The notes beneath the pieces were generated by a model. The model saw only the letters and a program-made list of their open reading frames with translations. It did no database searches and was not told the origin of the DNA. DNA of 62,853 nucleotides from Pseudomonas sp. R-28-1W-6 (GTDB lineage Bacteria > Pseudomonadota > Gammaproteobacteria > Pseudomonadales > Pseudomonadaceae), in assembly GCF_009799925.1 (NCBI RefSeq), contig NZ_WELK01000015.1, positions 1 through 62,853 of the forward strand. Direction: 5' to 3'. Made by a program: the position numbers and the translations under genes. Shown here in pieces: positions 33,215 to 42,024 of the stretch. The first letter of the stretch is position 1. Each line of letters opens with the position of its first letter.

Positions 33215-33243
33215 GCTATTCAATACTGGCGGGAGTTCTCTAA

Positions 33244-35262
33244 ATGGATGAGTACGAAGACGACCCTTTCATGATGCGCTACTTCGAGGATCACGAGATC
33301 CAGGATCTGGCCAGTCGTCTTTTTGATGAGCGTCCGGACGCTGTCAGGCGTTTCATGCTTGAGGCAGACATGGGTATGGTCGATCTGAGGGGGCGTGAAA
33401 TGCCCCAAGGTAGCTTCGAAGAGGTCGTCGGCCCAGCTCATGCGAAAGCCATGATCGATTCCGCCATTCACTGGTGGAATGAAGGTCTCCACGCCGACAC
33501 CCCTCGTCCGAAGAACCTGCCTGATACCTTCCAGAAAGAGATCGATAATCAGGTCTTGTCGAAGAACGGCCTGCTTCTCCAGTACCTGACCCCTGAAGAG
33601 CGCTCGCACGATCTGATGATGACAGCGGTGTCCAACAATGGAATCGCACTCTCATTTGTGCCCGGAAGTGAGCAGACACTGGATCTCCAGGTCGCGGCAT
33701 ACAAGCAGAATCCGAGTGCCATGGCGTATGTGCACGACCAGCTGAAGGGTGCTGTTACTGAACAGTTCCTGGCTGATCTCAAAGGTAGTGTCAGAGAGGC
33801 TCTGCGTGGCTTCAAATCGCCTATCTCTGGTGAGTCGCAAGAGACCAAGGCACCTACCGCAGATCTCAGTGAGATCGAGGCGCCAAAAAGCTTCCTCGAC
33901 GTGAACAGCGAAAACGCTCATCTCTACGAGCCAAAGACCGAGATTGAGCGGGATTTCTTGAACTCCAATGCCGAAACGAATGGCTGGGCTCATCGCTATG
34001 ACGACTCGCTGGAGTCACGGGCAATGAAGGTGAAGGAGGACAAGGTAAACCAGGCCCTGGAAGAGGTTAAAAACACTTTCGCTAAAGCATTCCCGGCTGA
34101 CCGCCCCTTGTTCCTCACTGATGCTGAGCAGACATCGCTGCGCACTGAGATGGCTGAAGACCTGGTCAAGATGGAGAACTTTCGCCAGAAGCGCGATGAG
34201 CTGGCTGCTGCCAGCCCTGCCGAGCGCCTGAATGCGGTCTCTGAGGACGGTCTGTTGCTTCAGTACATCCCTGCCGAGCAGCAGAGCCTGGAGCTCCAGG
34301 TTGAAGCGGTTTTGCAGAACGAGCAGGCCATGGCATTCGTACCCGGTGATGACATCCCTGACGTGCTGCACGAGGTTTCGCTGCGCGCTGAGGATCACCA
34401 CTTCGAACCGATCCCACAGCCTGTAGATCCGCGCATTGACGAGGAGATGGTGGGCTATCGCGAGACAAGCCTGATGGAGGATCAGTTCGACGACTTCAAT
34501 CCGATGGAGGCTGACTACCTCGAAGACTTCACGCTGCGGGTCGACAAGGGCGAGGTCTACATCGACTTCAATGCCGTGGATCTCGATGGCAATGTGAAAG
34601 AGCACAGCATGACGGTTGTCCAGGTAATGGTGATGGAGGACTCGCCGCTGAAGGAGCTGGTGACAAGCGAAGTTCAGGGGGTTTCTGACAAGCTGGATGC
34701 ACTGCGCGACGGCATAGCACTGGATGACGCAAAAGCCCAAGGCGTTGACGGGGAGTCGGTAAAGTCGCTGACCATTTCCGGATCTCAGGGCTATGAGCCG
34801 GTGGCCAGCATCCAGATGGGTGAGTCAGGAAGGGTGTTGGACATTCCCCTCAACCCCGAAACCCTGAAGCCCATCATGCCCGAGCATCAACACCTGGAAG
34901 AGATGGTCGCACTCCAGGTGAAAGAGGATGGCATTACGCCGAGCGCGGACATGTCGAATGCTGAGCGCAAGGCGAAAGAGCTGGCCGAGCTGAAGAACGA
35001 GACCGTTGATATTGTTGAGTCCAGCAGCGGCTACGAGATTCATATTGGCGAGGGCGACTCGAAAGAGATCCTGTCCGCCAGCGGCATGGCAGACTTGAAT
35101 TCCAGCCTGGATAAAGCCATTAATCACGAGCGCGAGCGCTCGGAAAAGGTCGATGCTCCGCGAGAGAATTACTCGATCAAAGAGGACGTCATTAAGCAGG
35201 AGCCTGATGAGCCCAAGATCGAGCCAGAGAAGGAAAAGCAGAAGCAGCGGATTAGCGTCTGA
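33244..35262 (+). CDS. Tagged DUF4116-like repeat protein with a paralogous C-module
   Basis: 672 residues. Near residue 35 it carries the shared motif RRFMLEADMGMVD. Repeats of the DUF4116 type follow (LLLQYLTPEERSHDLMMTAV; later LLLQYIPAEQQSLELQVEAV near residue 340). The last 180 residues resemble the C-modules of 31546 and 42727 (ADMSNAERKAKELAELKNE against VEMAERKAQELGELLDKK; SSLDKAINHERE). The C-terminus is a charged tail ending KQKQRISV. So it is a mosaic of the two large families in the window. Monocistronic with its own promoter. No enzymatic motif seen. Confidence 0.85.
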   Translation: MDEYEDDPFMMRYFEDHEIQDLASRLFDERPDAVRRFMLEADMGMVDLRGREMPQGSFEEVVGPAHAKAMIDSAIHWWNEGLHADTPRPKNLPDTFQKEIDNQVLSKNGLLLQYLTPEERSHDLMMTAVSNNGIALSFVPGSEQTLDLQVAAYKQNPSAMAYVHDQLKGAVTEQFLADLKGSVREALRGFKSPISGESQETKAPTADLSEIEAPKSFLDVNSENAHLYEPKTEIERDFLNSNAETNGWAHRYDDSLESRAMKVKEDKVNQALEEVKNTFAKAFPADRPLFLTDAEQTSLRTEMAEDLVKMENFRQKRDELAAASPAERLNAVSEDGLLLQYIPAEQQSLELQVEAVLQNEQAMAFVPGDDIPDVLHEVSLRAEDHHFEPIPQPVDPRIDEEMVGYRETSLMEDQFDDFNPMEADYLEDFTLRVDKGEVYIDFNAVDLDGNVKEHSMTVVQVMVMEDSPLKELVTSEVQGVSDKLDALRDGIALDDAKAQGVDGESVKSLTISGSQGYEPVASIQMGESGRVLDIPLNPETLKPIMPEHQHLEEMVALQVKEDGITPSADMSNAERKAKELAELKNETVDIVESSSGYEIHIGEGDSKEILSASGMADLNSSLDKAINHERERSEKVDAPRENYSIKEDVIKQEPDEPKIEPEKEKQKQRISV

Positions 35263-35270
35263 GAGAAGAG

Positions 35271-35294
35271 CCCCGGCACCTGCCGGGGTTTTTC
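35271..35294 (+). terminator. Rho-independent terminator
   Basis: CCCCGGCACCTGCCGGGG followed by TTTTT. Confidence 0.9.
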
Positions 35295-35319
35295 TTGTGG
35301 GTGATTGGCTCACGGCTGT

Positions 35320-35347
35320 TTGACTAATGTATATTTGCTGTTATAGT
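35320..35347 (+). promoter_or_regulatory. Class I promoter with AATGTATATTTG operator
   Basis: TTGACT (35320-35325), operator 35326-35337, -10 TATAGT (35342-35347), 16-bp spacing. Confidence 0.85.
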
Positions 35348-35377
35348 CCAGATACTGTTGTGAGAAGGATTCTTTAG

Positions 35378-36367
35378 ATGAGCGACAAATTCCAAGCCAT
35401 GGGCATCAATCTGGACATCCTGCTCCAGGATCTGATTGATCAGGCATTTCTGGGTGGCCGAGTGGTCTCGATGCGCGCCATGGTGACCGTTCTTGTTCTC
35501 AAATACCGTAGCGAACTTAACCAGTTCATCCGGTCGGTAAATGGTGGCGAGATCCGCCTGAGCGAGGCCATCGAGCAGGCGCTTGATGTGCCGGAAGATC
35601 GCATGGATAGGGCTTTCGCCGAAGCGTGGGTGAGAAGCGCTATCGAGGACTACCAGTCCGTGCTGTTCCCGATGGATATTCAGGAGCGGCTGAATATGAA
35701 TTACGTCGCCAAGGGCAACTGGGCTATCGAGCGAATCCCCTACACGCAGCTTACGCCAGAGCTCAGCGTGGCGATTGTGCGGATGGATGGCCTGAGCCTG
35801 ATGAGAATCCCGCAAAAGCTTCAAGACACCAACATTGTCACGGCTGCCGTGACCCAAAACGGCCTGGCGCTTCAGTTTGTCGACCGTGAGTTGGTGACCG
35901 ACGCGCTGTGCTTCGCAGCGGTTGCAAACAATGGCTATGCCCTGGCCGATGTCCCGATGGAAAAGCGCACCAAGCATGTCTGCATGACCGCTGTTATGCG
36001 TGCTGGCGGGGCCCTCCGCTCCGTGCCGGAAAGCGAGAAAACCCCGGCCTTGCTGGAGGCTGCAATTGACCAGGACGCAACCGCGATCCGCTTTGTGCCT
36101 CAATCGCTGCTGACGGAAGACCTGTGTCTTCGTGCTGTATCCAACATGGGTGTGGCACTGGGTTGCATCAACCGGGAATGGCGAACCCTGAAGGTCTGCC
36201 TGGCTGCGGTGAAGAAAGATGTCGAGGCAGCCCAGTTCGTACCACTGGTGATTTTCAACAGCGATGAATTCCGCGATGGCGTCGTTGAGATGGTGGGTGG
36301 TCGTGATCTGGCCGTGGCATTCATTGCTGAGCTAGCCAAGATGTTCGCAGAGGGCATTGATGGCTGA
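35378..36367 (+). CDS. DUF4116-like repeat protein
   Basis: 329 residues. From about residue 115 there are seven or so consecutive repeats of about 24 residues: IERIPYTQLTPELSVAIV, LMRIPQKLQDTNIVTAAV, ALQFVDRELVTDALCFAAV, ALADVPMEKRTKHVCMTAV, ALRSVPESEKTPALLEAAI and so on. This is the DUF4116 pattern. The N-terminal domain is helical and lacks the shared MG motif, though it occupies the same place. Such repeats are known from secreted effectors of Legionella and from protists; their biochemical role is unclear. Confidence 0.85.
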   Translation: MSDKFQAMGINLDILLQDLIDQAFLGGRVVSMRAMVTVLVLKYRSELNQFIRSVNGGEIRLSEAIEQALDVPEDRMDRAFAEAWVRSAIEDYQSVLFPMDIQERLNMNYVAKGNWAIERIPYTQLTPELSVAIVRMDGLSLMRIPQKLQDTNIVTAAVTQNGLALQFVDRELVTDALCFAAVANNGYALADVPMEKRTKHVCMTAVMRAGGALRSVPESEKTPALLEAAIDQDATAIRFVPQSLLTEDLCLRAVSNMGVALGCINREWRTLKVCLAAVKKDVEAAQFVPLVIFNSDEFRDGVVEMVGGRDLAVAFIAELAKMFAEGIDG

Positions 36368-36396
36368 AGACCAGGGATTTGGCCTTGACGATATCG

Positions 36397-36424
36397 TTTT
36401 CTAAATGTATATTTCAGGTAGAAA
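36397..36424 (+). promoter_or_regulatory. Class I promoter with AATGTATATTTC operator
   Basis: Operator 36404-36415, -10 TAGAAA (36419-36424). The -35 is poor (TTTTCT), so expression may be weak or need activation. Confidence 0.65.
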
Positions 36425-36446
36425 TCATATCTAAGAGGCCATCTTG

Positions 36447-37469
36447 ATGAACGAGCAATCCCCTTTCGCTGACAGCGGCACATTCATCAAAGACACGCCG
36501 GAGTCGCTTGCGGGCCTGCTGATCAATGAGCATCGCGGGCTGCTTAACCGACTCATTCTTGAGCTGGACATGGAGGAGTGTTCCCTCCCCAGATTCTCAT
36601 GCCCTGCCAGCGTTCGCGTCGGGGACAAGATGATTGAAGTGCCTCACGAGCAGCGCCTTGTGAACTGCGCCAAGGCGCTGGTCAACTACTGCAACCCTGC
36701 TGTCGAAAAAGAAATGATCAGCGCTGGCGGCTTCCTGCCAGAACTGTACTTCCGCCGCCAGTGCATCGACGTTCGCAATAACGGACTCCAGATTGAGTTC
36801 GTTAACGAGGACTGGATTGATTACTCGCTGGCCCTGGAAGCCGTGAAGGAAAACGGTCTGGCGCTTCGCCACATTCCCCATCGCCTGCATGGCGAAAACC
36901 TGCTGCTTGCAGCGGTTCGCAGTGATGGTATGGCGCTTGAGTTCATCCCTGAGCCAAGCCCTGTTGTCGTGACGGCTGCTATCCAGACTTCGGGCCGGGC
37001 GCTGAAATTCATCGACCCCTTGCTTCGCAACAGCCGGCTCTGCGAAGAGGCCCTGAAGAACTCGGGTGCTGCACTGGAGTTTGTGCCCAGTGACCTGAAG
37101 ACCCATGAGCTCGTGATGGGCGCGGTGAGGATGGATGCCCTTGCAATCAAGTATGTCCCTGAAGGGATGCTTGAGGATGCCATCGAGCTTTTGCAAAACC
37201 TGCACACGGGCGAAAGCCCTGCTGCGTGGGTTCAAGAGCTGCCGCCAAGCATGCGTACCGAGACCATTCTGATTCAGGCCATCAAGAGCGATTTGCAGTG
37301 CGTGACCCTGGTGCCACCAGAGCTGCGATCCGAGAAGATCAATGACCTGATGATCGAAATGGTGAAGGCTGACGTGAATATCTTTCCGCTCATCCCCCGG
37401 CACCTGAAGACCAGGGAGCTGATTGATGTGGCGGTTGCGATCAATCCGGCTGCCAAGCACTTTGTCTAG
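36447..37469 (+). CDS. Tagged DUF4116-like repeat protein
   Basis: 340 residues. The motif NRLILELDMEECSLP (near 30-45) is a variant of the shared motif. DUF4116-type repeats follow (ALRHIPHRLHGENLLLAAV, ALEFIPEPSPVVVTAAI, ALEFVPSDLKTHELVMGAV, CVTLVPPELRSEKINDLMI). Together with 35378 and 42025 it forms the clearest repeat family here. ATG 36447 is used; TTG 36444 precedes it. It begins an operon continuing into 37479, 37745, 38991 and 40213, with small gaps or overlaps. Confidence 0.85.
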   Translation: MNEQSPFADSGTFIKDTPESLAGLLINEHRGLLNRLILELDMEECSLPRFSCPASVRVGDKMIEVPHEQRLVNCAKALVNYCNPAVEKEMISAGGFLPELYFRRQCIDVRNNGLQIEFVNEDWIDYSLALEAVKENGLALRHIPHRLHGENLLLAAVRSDGMALEFIPEPSPVVVTAAIQTSGRALKFIDPLLRNSRLCEEALKNSGAALEFVPSDLKTHELVMGAVRMDALAIKYVPEGMLEDAIELLQNLHTGESPAAWVQELPPSMRTETILIQAIKSDLQCVTLVPPELRSEKINDLMIEMVKADVNIFPLIPRHLKTRELIDVAVAINPAAKHFV

Positions 37470-37478
37470 GCAGACTTC

Positions 37479-37736
37479 GTGCTCGATGACTTCGCCTGTG
37501 AGCCAATGCCTGACGGCTCTGCTGAAAGGCCATTCACTCAAGCGTATCTCGATGAATGCATGCGCAAGCGTCAGGTGAGGCCAGGGATGTACGGGCAGAA
37601 GACGGCAGTCGAGTGCCTGGAAGCCTGCAAGGTTGCTCAGGAAAAGAAGATTCAGCAGGGCGTTGTGATTCGGTGCTCACAGAGCATGGGAAACGAGCTT
37701 CGACGTGAAGCGCTGATGGGCGATTTGGGCCTGTAG
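37479..37736 (+). CDS. Small protein ending in the shared DLG motif
   Basis: 85 residues, starting at GTG 37479 (AGG upstream) or at in-frame ATG 37506. The central part is polar helix. The last residues are LRREALMGDLGL, matching the C-termini of 37745 (RRLLLEGDLGI), 38991 (KRRLLEGDLGV) and 57147 (RRHWLEADLGV). Unrecognised otherwise. Its stop lies a few bases before the SD of 37745. Confidence 0.7.
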   Translation: MLDDFACEPMPDGSAERPFTQAYLDECMRKRQVRPGMYGQKTAVECLEACKVAQEKKIQQGVVIRCSQSMGNELRREALMGDLGL

Positions 37737-37744
37737 GAGTGAGC

Positions 37745-38989
37745 ATGGACATCAAGCTGCCGATCAACCCGAGAGTGCGCGAGGCCATCGAGAAAGAGCT
37801 GGCCAATCCGACATCCGTGATCGTCAAAGACGTGGTCGGCAGTGAGGGCAATCAGCGGCAAGATACTCGCCTGCCACTGGTTGATGGGCTCTATCAGGAT
37901 CGTGCTTTCATGCCCCTGGCGTGTTCAGCTTTCATCCTGAACTACCTGCGTTTTGATGCCGGCCTGCTGACTGATGAGCAGGCCGACAAGCTCTTGGCTG
38001 AAGCGCTCAAGCACTTGCGTGTTGCGCACCTGAAAGTGATCCATCCCCAGCTCGATATCGACGGCATGATCCAGCACCTGGCGCGTGATCGCTTCGAAAA
38101 GACGACAGATCCGGAGCTCAGGGAGCTGATCGATCAGAAGCGTGACCCCGAGCCCCTGCATCCCCGCAATACCGAGTTTTTCGAGATGCTCAAGGGCGTG
38201 CTCGTGACGCATGCCACGAAGATCGCGCCGATGGCCATTGCGCTGGGTCAGTCGAAAGGTCTTGTGCTGAAGCACCTTAAGAGTGTCATTGATGAGAGCC
38301 TGAATGCGCTCGACATTACGCCAGAGCGCTGCCCGCATATTCGCACCGGCTTTCTGCACTACTTCCTGATTGCATACCCTGATCTGTGGGGGCAGGAAAA
38401 CGTCGAGCCTTACCATTTTCTCGGCGAGCCAATGATCCACATGTCAGCTTGGCGTGGCATGTGCGTCGACAAGGCCGTTGTTGAGAGTCAGGCAGGGAAG
38501 TCGCTGATTCGTCGCCCTGGCGGACAGATCCCGCGTGAGCTGGTTGAGTTCACACTGGACTACCTGACCGATATCGACCCTGATGTGCTCGATGCCCGGC
38601 ACCTGTTGCGCGAAGGAACACGGAGCGCCGCTTGGTTGGATCGCTGTCCTAACCTCGAAGAGGGGCTTCCGATCATTGAGCGCCTGCTTTCCTACGGTGT
38701 CGTGCACCCGGCCCTGGAGCGCATTGAAGGTGTCGTAGGGAAGCTGTCTGAAGCAGGCAAGCGTGCGGCGCTGCTGTGCTACGCGAAAGACGCCAATGCC
38801 ATCCCGGTCGAGATGGCTCAGGCCATTGTCGACACCGCCCCGGAGGCTTATGACCAGGCTTTCGCCCTGGTGAAGAAATTCGACGCCATTCATCGCCTGG
38901 CAGACCTCAAGTGGCCCAGTGATGAGCAGCTGCTGAAGCTTTCTCCGAAGAACAGGCGACTGCTGCTCGAAGGCGACTTGGGGATCTGA
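37745..38989 (+). CDS. Unknown protein, tandem paralogue, C-terminal DLG motif
   Basis: 414 residues. It aligns over its length with the next gene: both begin with LPINP, share FILN[YL], VIHPQLDIDGM against AVHPKADIEGH, and LDYL[ST].IDPDVLDA.HLL..G.RS..WLDRCPNLE. The protein is helical, probably an alpha-alpha repeat fold, with no recognised catalytic motif. It ends NRRLLLEGDLGI. ATG 37745 has AGGAG five bases upstream. Confidence 0.85.
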   Translation: MDIKLPINPRVREAIEKELANPTSVIVKDVVGSEGNQRQDTRLPLVDGLYQDRAFMPLACSAFILNYLRFDAGLLTDEQADKLLAEALKHLRVAHLKVIHPQLDIDGMIQHLARDRFEKTTDPELRELIDQKRDPEPLHPRNTEFFEMLKGVLVTHATKIAPMAIALGQSKGLVLKHLKSVIDESLNALDITPERCPHIRTGFLHYFLIAYPDLWGQENVEPYHFLGEPMIHMSAWRGMCVDKAVVESQAGKSLIRRPGGQIPRELVEFTLDYLTDIDPDVLDARHLLREGTRSAAWLDRCPNLEEGLPIIERLLSYGVVHPALERIEGVVGKLSEAGKRAALLCYAKDANAIPVEMAQAIVDTAPEAYDQAFALVKKFDAIHRLADLKWPSDEQLLKLSPKNRRLLLEGDLGI

Positions 38990-38990
38990 C

Positions 38991-40220
38991 ATGGCTCAGC
39001 TCCCCATCAACCCCATCATCCGTGCCCGCCTCGATAAAGCCCCACTGATCGATGCTGTCGAGCACAACATCAGGATGACGTATTGGTTCGAAAAGCCGCG
39101 CAACCGCATGTTGTTTCTGCGTGATGGCCTGATCGACACCCAGTGTTTCCCTGCGTTCTACGGGGCCTTCTTTATACTCAATCTTGAGCGCCATCTGGCC
39201 GGGGATCTCGACGAAGATCAGCTGGATAACTTCGTCAGCATCCTGCTCGATAACGCCCAGATCCCGTACCTGAAAGCAGTCCACCCCAAAGCCGATATCG
39301 AAGGCCATTTCACGGCCCTGCTGCGCGAGAGACGCAATAACTCCCGCAGTAGCTATCTCCAGGGCAGGCTTGACCAATACGGTCGGCTGCCGAGCTGGAG
39401 ACGGGTGAGAAAGGGCGATCCACGCTATCCGATCCACGATCTAGTGATGCGCGATGGCCCCTTCTCGATTGCGCTGGGTCACAAGCCTGCTGTCGTGCTT
39501 GAGCAGCTGCAACAGGAGCTATGGAAAGCCGTGCTTGCCCTTGATGTGCACCCATCACGCGAGCAACCGCTTTTTGATCGCTACCTGGACAATTTCCTGA
39601 TCGGCTACCCGGAGCTATGGCCCGTTGTAGGTGCCGATGCGAGCCGCTTTCTCGGATCTCCGATGCTCAAGCAGTTTGCCCATGAAGGGTTCTCGGCAGA
39701 CAAGTCAGTGATCAACGGCCATTCCGGCAACCCCCTAGTCGGGAAAGGTGGCGAGCGGCGCGAGCAAGAACTTTCAGGCTTCGTCCTGGACTACCTGAGT
39801 GCCATTGATCCTGATGTGCTCGATGCGAAGCATCTGCTGCTCGATGGCTCCCGCAGCCATGCCTGGCTTGATCGCTGCCCGAACCTTGAAGATGGTCTCG
39901 ATTTGCTCTCTCAGCTCTGCCATTACGGTGTCCCTCATCCAGCACTGAAGCGGATCAAGCAGGTGGCCACCAGGCTGCCAGAGGAGGGCCAGAAGGGACT
40001 TGTTCAGCAGTACCTGGATCACGGCAGTGCCGTCACCGAACGACTGACGCAGGCGATCTTCCAGGCTCAACCAGAGTTGTACGATTGGGCCCTTGAGCAG
40101 TGCCATGGCTATACCGCTGTGAAGCGTCTGGCGAAGATCAAACGACTCAGCGGTGAGCAGATTGGCAGGCTGGAGCCTGAAGTGAAGCGCCGGCTGCTGG
40201 AGGGCGACTTAGGTGTCTGA
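38991..40220 (+). CDS. Unknown protein, tandem paralogue, C-terminal DLG motif
   Basis: 409 residues, a diverged copy of 37745 (see WLDRCPNLEDGLD and IDPDVLDAKHLLL). It begins one base after that gene's stop, which suggests an in-place tandem duplication with retained coupling. It ends VKRRLLEGDLGV. The conserved core and the conserved C-terminus have outlasted most of the rest of the sequence. Confidence 0.85.
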   Translation: MAQLPINPIIRARLDKAPLIDAVEHNIRMTYWFEKPRNRMLFLRDGLIDTQCFPAFYGAFFILNLERHLAGDLDEDQLDNFVSILLDNAQIPYLKAVHPKADIEGHFTALLRERRNNSRSSYLQGRLDQYGRLPSWRRVRKGDPRYPIHDLVMRDGPFSIALGHKPAVVLEQLQQELWKAVLALDVHPSREQPLFDRYLDNFLIGYPELWPVVGADASRFLGSPMLKQFAHEGFSADKSVINGHSGNPLVGKGGERREQELSGFVLDYLSAIDPDVLDAKHLLLDGSRSHAWLDRCPNLEDGLDLLSQLCHYGVPHPALKRIKQVATRLPEEGQKGLVQQYLDHGSAVTERLTQAIFQAQPELYDWALEQCHGYTAVKRLAKIKRLSGEQIGRLEPEVKRRLLEGDLGV

Positions 40221-40953
40221 AGTGAATAAATATGTGCGCCTGATTCGGCATGGGGAAAGCAGTGCAAATGCTGGCCATCCCACCGACGATCCCTACCTGA
40301 TCGACCTGACTGAGCTCGGTCGTCAGCAAGCTGCCGATGTCGCTGAGTCATTCCGAGAGCCACCGGATCTGATCATCCACTCTCCGATGCGCCGGGCAGT
40401 CATGACCGCGATGCCGACCATGCAGCGCTTTCCCGGTGTGCCAGTGCTGGATATGGATATCCAGGAATTCACTTACCTCGATCCCGTGCGCTGCCAAGGC
40501 ACTACCGCCGCTGAGCGCAAGGCATGGGTGGAGGCGTACTGGGCCGCTGGCAACGTCGAGTCATACGACGATGGCTTTGACGCCCTTGATGCCCTTGCTG
40601 GCAACAAGCCCCGCTGTGAGAGCTTCATCGACTTCGTGGGGAGGGTTAATCGCTTTGCGGTCACACTGACCGAGGGCCTGGCGGGGTTTCAGCGAATCGC
40701 AGTGTTCGGCCATGGCCAGCACTTGCTCAGGACGCACATAGAGCTCACGCGGATCTACTGCGTTGACGGTCACGCGACGTGGGATGCAAGGTACATGGAC
40801 AAGCGCGGCTATCAGCAGGTTGAAAGTGATATGCGGGCGTTCCCCTCGCTGCTGAGGGAGATGCACCTGGGCAACGCCGAGAGCGAGCACTGGCTACTGG
40901 ATGCCCCTCACTGGCGAAAAGTGAGCGGCAAAGAAAATGGGTGGGCAAATTGA
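40213..40953 (+). CDS. Histidine phosphatase (phosphoglycerate mutase-like)
   Basis: 246 residues. IRHGESSAN near residue 12 is the RHG catalytic motif (phosphohistidine), and VFGHGQHL (near 170) supplies the second conserved His. The family includes mutases, SixA-like phosphohistidine phosphatases and many of unknown substrate. This one has a long insert between the motifs (PGVPVLDMDIQEFTYLDP). Starts at GTG 40213 or GTG 40222 are both possible; the first overlaps the preceding gene by 8 bases. It stands in the tagged-gene operon, so it may act on a plasmid-encoded phosphoprotein (inference). Confidence 0.85.
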   Translation: MSEVNKYVRLIRHGESSANAGHPTDDPYLIDLTELGRQQAADVAESFREPPDLIIHSPMRRAVMTAMPTMQRFPGVPVLDMDIQEFTYLDPVRCQGTTAAERKAWVEAYWAAGNVESYDDGFDALDALAGNKPRCESFIDFVGRVNRFAVTLTEGLAGFQRIAVFGHGQHLLRTHIELTRIYCVDGHATWDARYMDKRGYQQVESDMRAFPSLLREMHLGNAESEHWLLDAPHWRKVSGKENGWAN

Positions 40954-41174
40954 TCAGTCTTCGCATCGCAACAAGCAGTCCCTCTTCGAGCGGGCCAATC
41001 GACGACCCCATCATGCTCTCTGCCCCGCACCTGGAATGCCCGGCTTGCGGCGAGCAGGAAGTCTACTTCGTGCCTGACCAGGAGGGCCCATGCCACTCCG
41101 GCAAGTACCGCAACCACTGGGCTGAAGGCTACTGGTGCGACGCGTGCGGCACCGATCTCGAAGAGTCCAAGTGA
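40941..41174 (+). CDS. Small zinc-ribbon-like protein
   Basis: 77 residues from GTG 40941, overlapping the phosphatase end. It has ECPACGEQEVYF and YWCDACGTDLEE, that is CxxC ... CxxC with about 30 residues between, a zinc-ribbon pattern. An in-frame ATG lies downstream (near 41013), so the start is uncertain. Probably part of the same operon. Function unknown. Confidence 0.6.
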   Translation: MGKLISLRIATSSPSSSGPIDDPIMLSAPHLECPACGEQEVYFVPDQEGPCHSGKYRNHWAEGYWCDACGTDLEESK

Positions 41175-41524
41175 TGTCGATCCTGAAGCTCACGAAGCAT
41201 GAAGCGGAGATACTGGAGCACCGCCTGGAGTTCCTGGCAGACCCCGACAACGCCAGGGATGTGTTCGAAGACACCGCCCACGATCCCGAGAGCATCGCCA
41301 CGTTTGCGGAACGCATGCTTGCTTCGCTCCAGAACGGCGGACGATCCATCGCTGTCGATCATCCAGTAGTCCTAGCCGTGCTCGATGACTGCGCGGAGGA
41401 CGACACCTTTCTGGAGATGGCACGGGAAGCCCTCAATTCTCACACGCTCTCGCGACAAACTGCGTCGCGCTACCGCAGCGCGGCAGCAAGCTTGAAGTCA
41501 AAGGTCAGCTGGCTGCATAGCTGA
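41174..41524 (+). CDS. Small helical protein
   Basis: 116 residues from ATG 41174, which overlaps the preceding stop (GTGATG). The N-terminus is helical (LKLTKHEAEILEHRLEFLA), with an acidic middle and a basic end. Unrecognised. Terminates at the hairpin at 41545. Last gene of the operon starting at 36447. Confidence 0.7.
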   Translation: MSILKLTKHEAEILEHRLEFLADPDNARDVFEDTAHDPESIATFAERMLASLQNGGRSIAVDHPVVLAVLDDCAEDDTFLEMAREALNSHTLSRQTASRYRSAAASLKSKVSWLHS

Positions 41525-41544
41525 GCCGGGAAGGGCGGCACAGG

Positions 41545-41568
41545 GCCTCGCAACTGCGGGGCTTTTTT
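41545..41568 (+). terminator. Rho-independent terminator
   Basis: GCCTCGCAACTGCGGGGC (one wobble pair) then TTTTTT. Confidence 0.85.
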
Positions 41569-41607
41569 GTGCCTGGTGGGGTAGGGCGGCTATGTCAGTT
41601 TTATGGA

Positions 41608-41636
41608 TTTACAAATGTATATTTCATGTGTAGTAT
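41608..41636 (+). promoter_or_regulatory. Class I promoter with AATGTATATTTC operator
   Basis: TTTACA (41608-41613), operator 41614-41625, -10 TAGTAT (41631-41636), 17-bp spacing. Confidence 0.85.
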
Positions 41637-41692
41637 CTAGCGAGGCTCTGGAAGCCTGGCGAAATGTAAAAGCTAGCAGCGGGGTGTAGGAG

Positions 41693-42007
41693 ATGAAATT
41701 TCAATTGATCGATGGGATGCTGTTCAAGGGGTTACTTTCAGTTGATATTTCAACAATAGATCTGCCCGCTGATATTAATGGCGATGAAATTATTGTCATT
41801 GGCATCCAGGAGATGCTTGCACGTGCCCGCACATCAAATCGCTTTATTGATCTTGGTGAACCGTCAGTGCAGATAGGCAGCGACATCAAAAGCCGAATTA
41901 CTAATAGCCAGGCTGAAAAATACAAGAAGGGCAAAGAACTCCGCTGCTCCCCAGGCCTTGCCGCCAAGATCAAGCGAAAGGCTCTTGGCCAAGATATGGG
42001 CGTTTAG
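41693..42007 (+). CDS. Small protein ending in the shared DMG motif
   Basis: 104 residues, strand-rich N-terminal half (FQLIDGMLFKGLLSVDIS) and helical end. The final residues are KIKRKALGQDMGV, a C-terminal form of the shared motif. Unrecognised otherwise. It starts the operon with 42025, 17 bases downstream. It is AT-richer than its neighbours. Confidence 0.75.
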   Translation: MKFQLIDGMLFKGLLSVDISTIDLPADINGDEIIVIGIQEMLARARTSNRFIDLGEPSVQIGSDIKSRITNSQAEKYKKGKELRCSPGLAAKIKRKALGQDMGV

Positions 42008-42024
42008 CCTCAAGGAACCCAGCC

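Noticed and set aside
40950..41013. Alternative starts for the zinc-ribbon gene
   Set aside because: Neither the TTG at 40950 nor the ATG near 41013 has a convincing SD. The GTG at 40941 is retained as the longest frame but with low certainty.
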